Of a DNA stretch of 64,000 nucleotides, positions 54,668 to 64,000 are shown piece after piece. Position 1 is the stretch's first letter. Each line of letters begins with the position of its first letter. The notes under the pieces were generated by a model. That model saw only the letters and a program-made list of their open reading frames with translations. It made no database searches and was not told where the DNA came from. The DNA comes from Sinonovacula constricta (lineage: Eukaryota > Mollusca > Bivalvia > Cardiida > Solecurtidae), in contig CM017562.1 in assembly GCA_007844125.1 (NCBI GenBank), positions 59,651,029-59,715,028 of the forward strand. The letters are read 5' to 3'. The translations under genes and the position numbers were made by a program.

Positions 54668-57600
54668 AAGGTACCAGTTGTAGCCACAGACTTTCTATGG
54701 TCTTTTCGTGAAGGCTGCAGATAAAGGCTGCCAGCCATGGTTTCCCTGGCAATATAAGAATATTAAAAACCAACAGACCATGTTAGGAACATTCACTGGT
54801 ACATGAACCATTGACTGTGAGATGACTCATACCTCCAGCTATCTACTCCTGTCATCATATTGATGAAGATTTTCTTTGTAAGAAGTGTTATAATATTAAT
54901 AATAACATGTATTTCTGGGTAAAGAACTATGCTTACTATTCAAAAGATCCTAGGCAACAAAGTCTAAGATGACATCCTACATTAAACAACTAGCTGAAGT
55001 TCTGCCCCAAGCATTTTTCTTTGATTTGGGTCAATACAACTTTTTATTGTAGATCAGATTTTACTTTTTACCTTAAATTTCGAATTATTATGTAAACATA
55101 TATACTAAACTACTAAAGGACAGAAGGTACTAGGAAGTTGTTTTATTTTCCTCCAGATTTTACAAGTATAATGCTAAAGCTGGTATCCGACAGACTGCCT
55201 TTATCTAATATAGGTACCAATATCTAAGCTCTGTTTTGGGTATTTTGCAAAATTTCTGCATAAACAATCATAATTTATTCTAAGCTTTGACAATTTTCAA
55301 CTGCATATCAACTTTAGGGCAGTAAAACTAATTAATCAACACTTAAAATGTTCATTGTTTTCAAATTAAAAATAATCGTGATTGGGATTCCTGCTAAAAA
55401 TAGACATCGACGTGACAGCAGATGACGTGGATGAGCTCCAATGAAGTGGTCACATTGTTTTCTTAGTTTAAAAATAGCTAACTGTGCAGCATGGCTCAGA
55501 TAGAAATACATGTTTCTAATGACAACTGTGGCATTATGGTTCACTTTTCAGACAGGTGTAGGATATCAATAAACAGCATTTTGCAAGATCTGTTCAGGTA
55601 ACAATAGTTTATTAAGATGTTTAATGAAAAAATTTTTTTGCCCAAACTGTCGGATACAACCTTTAAAACATTTTCATTATTATGATATTGTTTTAAAGTG
55701 GTACACAAGTTATACTGTCTACCAAGTTGTTGACAGTATGTCACTGCATGGAACTGGTTCCCATGGTTACCAGAGAGAGGCTGGTTCAGATCATCTGTCA
55801 GTCTCCGATCAATTAAGATAACTTCCCAATACCATGGACACACAATGGATTAACTGACTGCACAACAATTTCATCAATCATTATTAAAATGCTGGAAACA
55901 AAAGAGACATAAACAGTCAGAGGCAGTTCTATTCTTCACATCATGTGAAATACATGGGTGATTTTTTTCTATAACTTATGCTTTTATTTTTTTGTTTTAT
56001 TTTTTGTTTTATAAATATGAAAATACATATTACCCATTTGTACAGCAAAACAATTTATATAAATTGGCACATACAATTTAATTATAGTAAAAAAATATCA
56101 CATTAAAAATTAAACCAAAATTTAAAATGGCGTATAGCAAGATATTTAATTTCACATGCATAAACATGGATAAATAAACCAATTGGCTGACAGATAATTG
56201 CTATTTTAAAAGCAACTCTTGTCAATAGTTATTATTTTGTAGTCTTGCCTTATCACCATTCCTGCTGGGCCAAACTTAGGCTCCATTGGTTCCCAGCATC
56301 TTAGTGTATCAATTTCCTATAACACTGCTGGATACCAAATATCCCAACAGGAGATCCCTGCAGGACCTTATTATCATAATCACTTATCTAGGTAATAAAA
56401 AATCCCCCACTCAGTTCTATGTTTGTACAGGTAGCCTGGTGTCCTACAGAATTCTGCAGGAAAACCAATCCCTCCTACTGGAGAGTTCATTTGGAAACTT
56501 TTCAGGCGGTCTGTTCATCATTACCATTCAGAAAATGTCACTTTTTATCCACAAGTTTAGATATCTTTGCAAACATAAAAACTAGTAAAGAAACAAGAAT
56601 GTCTTATACTGACATGACTTAAACTGTTTAGGTTAGCTTATATGAGAAATCCAGAAAAGTAGTTATTTTATAACCTAATAAGAAGCTAAGTGTTGATTAC
56701 TGCCACAATACATGCAGATATTTTTGTAAAATCTATTATGACTTACAGTATTTTTTTGTTTTAGCAGAAGATTACCATGTACAATTGTGAAGTACACCAA
56801 CAACAGTGAATATGCATTTATGTCATTTTTCATAATTTAGTTCCAAACCCTTGACTTGAAAATATTCTGTTCTGTTCAATACCGAAGCTTTCTTCTTACT
56901 TTGTACAATGAATTCTTAATTAAAGAAAAACATTGCTGTTAATAAATATATATCTTTCCTTAGGTGCAATTTGACACCAATTAAGATACAATATGACATA
57001 ACTGATGTCACTTATTGTCCATTTATGCACGGTTGCTAAGGCAGAGATGATAACTCATGATAAATGGTTCTATTGATTATTTATGCACAGCAGAATCTCA
57101 TCAGCATATCAGAACTGGATGGAGAGTGTACAAAATAGATTACCCAATGTCTTACAACTGTATCTGTGTCTTGGATAGTGTTTAGGATAAATCCTTCTAA
57201 CAAAAGTAAAATTTAAAACATTTTGACTATAAATGTTATTAAAACCTTTTTTTATAAGATAGATGAACAACATCTTGCAGCTCATCTTGGTCTTCAACAT
57301 ACCAAAATGAACTCCTTGTACAGAACAGAACATCGAAGAGGTGAAATGTCCATTTTCCCCCATAAAGGAATGCCACCTTAGAGGTCTGTCTAATATTTAT
57401 GAATTTGAAATAGGGATGTCCCAGTATACAAGTATAATGCGATACTGTGTAAAGTCATTACAGTACCAAGACACACAATTGACATACTATGTTGTTTTTT
57501 TACTATATTTTGTAATCCTTGTTTGCTGCCATCATTTTGTGCATCAAGTCAAAGATGCTCTTATTGATGAAAAGTGATCGCTGATAACCAACTGAAAATA

Positions 57601-57690
57601 TAGCCTTACATCAAATACATGTTATGGGAGTTCGTTCTTAACCACTTGGGAAATGCGGCACACTCGATTAGCATTTGCGATATTGTTGGT
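54668..57690. other. AT-rich DNA without recognised genes
   Basis: Includes a perfect palindrome GGTTCCCATGGTTACC-like segment at about 55757, an AT-only-like stretch at 55965-56040, and several overlapping short frames (for example 55541-55843 minus, 56286-56585 plus) without recognisable domains. Confidence 0.45.
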
Positions 57691-58755
57691 CAGGGGTATT
57701 GGTATCTGTAATGACCACTGTTAATCAGGGCTGTTGGTGTCGGCAACAACTACTGTTGAGCAGGGGTATTGGTATCTGCAATGACCACTGCTAATCAGGG
57801 CTGTTGGTGTCGGCAACAACTTCTGTTGAGCAGGGGTATTGGTATCTGCAATGACCACTGCTAATCAGGGCTGTTGGTGTCTGCAACAACTACTGTTGAG
57901 CAGGGGTATTGGTATCTGCAATAACCACTGCTAATCAGGGCTGTTGGTGTCGGCAACAACTACTGTTGAGCAGGGGTATTGGTATCTGCAATGACCACTG
58001 CTAATCAGGGCTTTTGGTGTCGGCAACAACTACTGTTGAGCAGGGGTATTGGTATCTGCAATGACCACTGCTAATCTGGGCTGTTGGTGTCGGCAACAAC
58101 TACTGTTGAGCAGGGGTATTGGTATCTGCAATGACCACTGTTAATCAGGGCTGTTGATGTCTGCAACAACTTCTGTTGAGCAGGGGTATTGGTATCTGCA
58201 ATGACCACTGTTAATCAGGGCTGTTGATGTCGGCAACAACTACTGTTGAGCAGGGGTATTGGTATCTGCAATGACCACTGTTAATCAGGGCTGTTGGTGT
58301 CGGCAACAACTACTGTTGAGCAGGGGTATTGGTATCTGCAATGACCACTGTTAATCAGGGCTGTTGATGTCTGCAACAACTTCTGTTGAGCAGGGGTATT
58401 GGTATCTGCAATAACCACTGCTAATCAGGGCTGTTGGTGTCGGCAACAACTACTGTTGAGCAGGGGTATTGGTATCTGCAATGACCACTGCTAATCAGTC
58501 TGTTGGTGTCGGCAACAACTACTGTTGAGCAGGGGTATTGGTATCTGCAATGACCACTTTTAATCAGGGCTGTTGATGTCTGCAACAACTACTGTTGAGC
58601 AGGGGTATTGGTATCTGCAATGACCACTGTTAATCAGGGCTGTTGATGTCTGCAACAACTACTGTTGAGCAGGGGTGTTGGTGTCTGCAACAACTACTGT
58701 TGAGCAGGGGTGTTGGTGTCGGCAATGACCACTGTTAATCTGGGGTGTTGGTGTT
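57691..58755. repeat. 70-bp minisatellite made of two 35-bp halves, about 15 copies
   Basis: CAGGGGTATTGGTATCTGCA starts a 35-bp half ending CCACTGCTAAT; CAGGGCTGTTGGTGTCGGCA starts the second ending CTACTGTTGAG. CAGGGGTATT at 57831 and 57901 gives the 70-bp period. The halves are recognisably related, so an ancestral 35-bp repeat became a dimer. The last units (from about 58671) change register and use the second half repeatedly. Confidence 0.95.
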
Positions 58756-59606
58756 CCAGAAGATATCTTGCATCACAAAACAGATAAATCACTGTCTCAG
58801 CTTTTTCAGGCATCAGATGGTTTGATTAAAATATGAATTGTTCTTAGTTCCATGGAAGAAAATTAAGCACAGAATAGTCCATTTTGTAGTTCGATGTTTG
58901 TTCTGGTAATTTCAAAATATATTGAAACATAAAGAACGGACATTAAAATTACTATTCATGGAGCAATCTGACAAAAGCACAAATTTTAACAGAAAAAAAC
59001 ACAACAACAACATGACATAGCTATGATAAATGTTATGTTGGATAAGTTCTAGCAAGATTTATGTTTATTTACTAGCTTTACAAGAGCCTATGCCAGAAAC
59101 TTGCAAAGACCTTGTCCCAACTTCCAATGTTTGTAACAGTAAAAATCCACATAGCACAGTCTTATCTATATTGTGTGCAGGTTTTTTCTTTCAGAAAATT
59201 AAAACCAAGTATATAGCACCAACTTATCTACTGATCCAAAACATGGCCCAATTGCCTATCTTTTATTATAAACATGTGTCATAATTAAATACTCATGCTG
59301 GCAATGGAAAAACAAGGACACAAAATTGTGCCTATATTTGAAATTCTGATAAATAGAACAAATACCTAAAATGATTTTTTTTTTCTACCAAACTGTTTTT
59401 CTCTAAGAAGTTGTGCTTGACTTGCATCATTTGTGAAGTAAACAATGCTATGCTCCCCTGGAGCAGTACTTTGGTCTTGCAAATAATTAGTATTTAAAGA
59501 AAGATTGGAATTATTGTAACTAATTAACCCAGTTCTCAATGATGGGTGCATCAATTTTGCACACAAGGATGTCACTGATAAACTGAACAGGGAGACAAAC
59601 CACAGG
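58756..59606. other. AT-rich DNA, nothing recognised
   Basis: Short frames without motifs on both strands. Confidence 0.45.
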
Positions 59607-60235
59607 ACAAAACACCAGCACTTAACATATCACCAACACAAACAGTACACAACACCAGATCTTACAGCACTTAACATATCACCAACACAAACAGTACACA
59701 ACACCAGATCTTACAGCACTTAATATATCACCAACACAAACAGTACACAACACCAGATCTTACAGCACTTAACATATCATCAACACAAACAGTACACAAC
59801 ACCAGATCTTACAGCACTTAACATATCATCAACACAAACAGTACACAACACCAGATCTTACAGCACTAAACATATCATCAACATAAACAGACCAAAACAC
59901 AAGCACTTAACATGTCAACACGAATAGCACAGAAAACCAGCACTTACCATATCCTCAACAATAATAGACCAAAACACCAGCACTAAACACATCAACACAA
60001 ATACATGTAGCACAAAACAGCAGCACTAAACATATCATCAACATAAACAGACCAAAACACGAGCACTTAATATGTCAACACGAATAGCACAGAAAACCAG
60101 CACTTACCATATATTCTACAATAATAGACCAAAACACCAGCACTAAACACATCAACACAAATACATGTAGCACAAAACAGCAGCACTGAACATATCATCA
60201 ACAGAATTAGCATAAAACACCAGTGATTAACATTT
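59607..60235. repeat. 49-bp minisatellite followed by a 160-bp second-order duplication
   Basis: ACCAACACAAACAGTACACA recurs at 59632 and 59681 (49 bp) for about five clean units to 59870. Then a composite block of shorter diverged units beginning AAACATATCATCAACATAAA at 59868 is repeated once at 60028, a 160-bp step. Confidence 0.9.
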
Positions 60236-62800
60236 CATCAACACAAATATACAAAAAAGCAAAATGTATTGAAAGGAAATGAAAAGGACAATAGAATACA
60301 ACAAGAATGGACCATAACTTCCTTACATTAAGTGAACAGAGACATAAAACCAAACCTGAGCTGCATTTTTATCATATTCAAAATAAATCAAATACGAACT
60401 TAATATGTTATGTCCTCCAAACCTTGCTGAGTGAGAACAAGAATTCATGGAGAGACAAATGTATAGATGGGTCTCATTGAAACAACTTTTAATGACCTTC
60501 ACCTGAGTTTACCTAGCATGGGTATAAATATCAACTCCATACTATGCAACAATAAAGATGCATGTATTGCAGAAAAAATCTTTTTATAGAAAGCACTAAA
60601 TTACATACACTATATAGCAGTGGCCAATAGTGAGTAAGACATGTTGCCATAGTTATGTGTGTGCAGATTTATGACTGGGTCTTGAAAAGATGTTCAGTCT
60701 CCATGTATGAAGTGAAATATCAAGGTGGGAACATACTGAAAAGTTGCATGTTAACTTAATGTCCAAGATATTTTCCCTTCTACAGATAGCCATCCCTATA
60801 ATGTAATATAATATTACCTTATCTTTCCATCTGATGGTCTCTCTTGGCCTGACAACATGATTGCAGGTGTTAGTCTGTTTTTGTAACAAAGCTAAAAATT
60901 AATATCATTCATATCATTGTAAAAAAATGCAAAAGTGCTCTGTATGTATAAGTATTCTGTTTGTAAAAATACATGCATTAAACTGTTTTTATGTTAATTT
61001 TAAGTATAAAAAGGTTTGAAGATCTAGTCGAATATTTTTTTTTCTTCTCATTTATATAAAACATTATATTTTTATTTTTCCGATATCTTATTTCAAATGT
61101 CCTATACTGTGATAATTGGTTCTTATCAACTACATCTTTTATGATTATCATTCTTTATTTTGTCAGAATACTCAGTGTATCATACTTCTTATCTTCTTAA
61201 AGAATATTTAATTTATAATTCTGATTAATGCATTCTTATTTGTAACCTTCCTCTGTCATACAACACTACATCTCAAGGACCACAATGATTGTCTCTTCCG
61301 ACTCTTTTTTGTGTTATCCTTGAAACATGTTGATTGACATGGCTGTAATATATACATTGTTGTATTTGCTAGCTGTTTTTTTATATCATATGCCATGTTA
61401 TGATACATTTTATGTTGAAATTAATATGTCAGTAAAATAGTTAAGACTTGTATGTAAAATATCAAAATGTTCTTTATATTACAAAATAAATATACCCTGC
61501 AGGTATGTTATATATACTGGTAATAATCCCCTGAATGTAAAACAAAATATACAGTTTCTATAGCAACATTACCTCATTAAAATAGTTACCTATCTTCAGG
61601 GTATGAGTAGATGAACATTGTTCTCATATACAGTTCACTTTATTACAATGTGGTAACAACCAGTCTTCCAGCCTCAGGTGATTGTTTCTTTCTTATCAAA
61701 GTTTGTCAAGAAATCTTGCCTCCAGATTCACTGAAGTGTTGAGACTATAACAATAGTGACCCCAGGCAGAGTGCTTATAACAACACCTTTAAACTTTGTT
61801 GAAAATATATAATAGATTTCCATCTTTCAGTATTATATAGTATTTCCATACATTCTAGCAGGTTCTCTTTACTGATTATAGTTTCAATTAGTCAAGATTA
61901 ATTGCATTCAAAAAAGTTTCTTTATTGCAGATGACAAATATTTAACATTGTTCAATAGTTGAAGAAAATATTTAACAAAAACACCATAATTCCTGCAAAA
62001 GGAGCCCACTGTAACCATTTATCACATAATGGAAATATAATTATTATAATGTTACAATGCCTTCAACAAAAGAAGGATCTAACATTAAGGTGGAACAGCA
62101 CCACTATTATCACAGACTCCTCAGCTCAAGATATGCTCTCCAGACCAAAGAGACAGTGTTGGTGTCATCATGGGATTGAAAAGTGTACATTATGTCCCAC
62201 TCCAGTCATTGGCACTGAGTGCTCAACTACCATTACTATTGAGCACACTTTCTACCTAACAAAAGGGTCCAATAGTTTTATTAAGCCAAATCCCCCAGAC
62301 ACCATTTGCTGAGCTTTTATGGTTGAGGAAATAGTGTTTATCTGGCTGTCATGCTAAGTGGTTAGGTTACTTGTCTATGGAAATTCTAATTTCCTCATTG
62401 TTCACTCAAAAAACAAGTTTTTACATTGATTTCTAATTATAATCAAATGACATTGAGTCTACCAAGAGAAAGAAATGAGCTGTATTTTAATTGGTAAAGT
62501 AAAAAAAACAACATTTATGTATTTAATTGAAATTATTATTGTGTACAATCTTCCACCCAATCCATCATACGAATTGGCAGTAATTATGTAACCCTGCTAC
62601 AGTGTAGATGGCACTGTGAACAATCACAAATAACATAAATAAAATGTATCTTTATATGGAATTTTACAAACAAAAATGCAGAAAGAAAACATATTATATT
62701 AAAGCTTTGACAACCTGCAAATTTCTACTTGATGTTGCCATGGAACCATATTCAGTCAATAAGCCAGTATGGGAAAAGCAGTAAATCTCCCTGCTCTGAC
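60236..62800. other. AT-rich DNA without recognised genes
   Basis: The 117-codon plus-strand frame at 61959-62312 has no recognisable domain, though it includes a cysteine/histidine-containing stretch (QCWCHHGIEKCTLCPTP). With no splice or family support I do not call it a gene. An X-box-like GTTGCCATGGAACC lies at 62734-62747. Confidence 0.4.
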
Positions 62801-64000
62801 ATCTAGAGCCTCCATTATATACCTCAAGTGTTTCCATGTCCCTGCCATGTATATTGGCTTATAGAGCCACCATTATATATCTCAAGTGTTTCCATGTCCC
62901 TGCCATGTATACTGGCTTATAGAGCCACCATTATATATCTCATGTGTTTCCATGTCCCTGCCATGTATACTGGCTTATAGAGCCACCATTATATATCTCA
63001 TGTGTTTCCATGTCCCTGCCATGTATACTGGCTTCTAGAGCCACCATTATATATCTCATGTGTTTCCATGTCCCTGCCATGTATACAGGTTTCTAGAGCC
63101 ACCATTATATATCTCATGTGCTTCGATGTCCCTGCCATGTATATAGGTTTCAAGAGCCACCAATATATACCTCAAGTGTTTCCATGTCCTTGCCATGTAT
63201 ACAGGCATTGTGAGCCACCATTATATATCTCATGTGTTTCCATGTCCTTGCCATGTATACAGGTTTCTAGAGCCACCATTATATACCTCAAGTGTTTCCA
63301 TGTCCCTGCCATGTATACTAGCTTCTAGAGCCACCATTATATATCTCATGTGCTTCGATGTCCCTGCCATGTATATAGGTTTCAAGAGCCACCAATATAT
63401 ACCTCAAGTGTTTCCATGTCCCTGCCATGTATACTAGCTTCTAGAGCCACCATTATATACCTCAAGTGTTTCCATGTCCCTGCCATGTATACTAGCTTCT
63501 AGAACCACCATTATATACCTCAAGTGTTTCCATGTCCCTGCCATGTATACTAGCTTCTAGAACCACCATTGTATATCTCATGTGTTTCCATGTCCCTGCC
63601 ATGTATACTAGCTTCTAGAGCCACCATTATATATCTCATGTGCTTCCATGTCCCTGCCATGTATATTGGCTTCTAGAGCCACCATTATATACCTCATGTA
63701 TTTCCATGTCCCTGCCATGTATACTGGTTTCTAGAGCCACCATTACATATCTCATGTGTTTCCATGTCCCTGCTATGTATACAGGCATTGAGAGCCACCA
63801 TGATATACCTCATGTGTTTCCATGTCCCTGCCATGTATACTAGCTTCTAGAGCCACCATCATATACCTCAAGTGTTTCCATGTCCCTGCTATGTATACAG
63901 GCATTGAGAGCCACCATGATATACCTCATGTGTTTCCATGTCCCTTCCATGTATACAGGTTTCTAGAGCCACCATCATATATCTAATGTGTTTCCATGCC
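62801..64000. repeat. 58-bp minisatellite, at least 20 copies, open at right edge
   Basis: CTTCTAGAGCCACCATTATA, TATCTCATGTGTTTCCATG and TCCCTGCCATGTATAC form a 58-bp unit. Variants include CTCAAGTG, GCTTCGATG and GGCATTGAGAGCC. The composite order of variants at about 63100-63330 recurs at 63330 onward. The plus-strand frames (67-108 codons) step through the repeat and are not genes. The array continues past the window. Confidence 0.95.

Noticed and set aside
57691..58755. Possible CRISPR-like array of alternating conserved segments
   Set aside because: The 'spacers' are as conserved as the 'repeats'; it is a dimeric minisatellite in a eukaryotic genome, with no cas genes.
61959..62312. 117-codon plus-strand frame with several cysteines and histidines
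   Set aside because: Spacing does not match a known zinc-finger pattern, codon composition equals the AT-rich background, and no homologous family is recognised.
63002..63843. Plus-strand frames with PCPCHVY-like repeats
   Set aside because: Frames step through the 58-bp array, which is not divisible by three; overlapping frames give equivalent products. Repeat artefact.

Overview
The window looks like AT-rich nuclear DNA of a bivalve mollusc. The evidence is the repeat content: a 145-bp-monomer element with GACCTAGTGACC blocks that ends in CTCAGGTGAGCTAAAAA (35.6-36.7 kb), a second 145-bp-monomer element ending near GCCATATGCATGCCCGCC (8.1-8.7 kb), a relic of a tRNA-headed SINE, and a 5'-truncated LINE of a type I recognise from bivalve genomes. 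The species cannot be named from the sequence. I find no complete host gene. The available open frames are either frames through tandem repeats or short random ORFs. Two minus-strand candidates suggest the window may lie inside or near a gene read leftwards: a 42-bp exon-like segment at 1105-1146 and a 5'-UTR-like block whose right-to-left end is a strong splice donor at 51392/51391.

Layout. 0-20 kb: a MITE with a perfect target-site duplication, several minisatellites, and AT-rich single-copy DNA with some GC-richer blocks that could be enhancers. 20.03-34.15 kb: one uninterrupted 14-kb minisatellite of about 271 copies of a 52-bp unit, grown partly by multi-kb internal duplications, directly abutting a broken mariner transposase (34.15-34.95 kb). 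35.4-38.5 kb: a roughly 42-bp minisatellite split by two later insertions, the GACCTAGTGACC element and the LINE. 38.5-64 kb: single-copy AT-rich DNA with minisatellites of 40, 59, 33-35, 39, 36, 70, 49 and 58 bp; the last runs off the right edge.

About a third of the window is tandem repeat. A dispersed foldback element (arms AGCAAATAGTGTAGATCC and its complement, joined through a CTCCCAGCAGGAGC centre) occurs about 20 times. At three places (6.46, 14.56, 43.74 kb) one arm has itself been amplified in tandem, so this element appears to seed local minisatellites. This, and the duplication history of the 14-kb array, are the most interesting signals. No CRISPR, phage, operon or prokaryotic feature is present. 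About 1.8 kb at the right end of the big array (32.14-33.96 kb) carries many single-base indels and probably reflects poor consensus quality.
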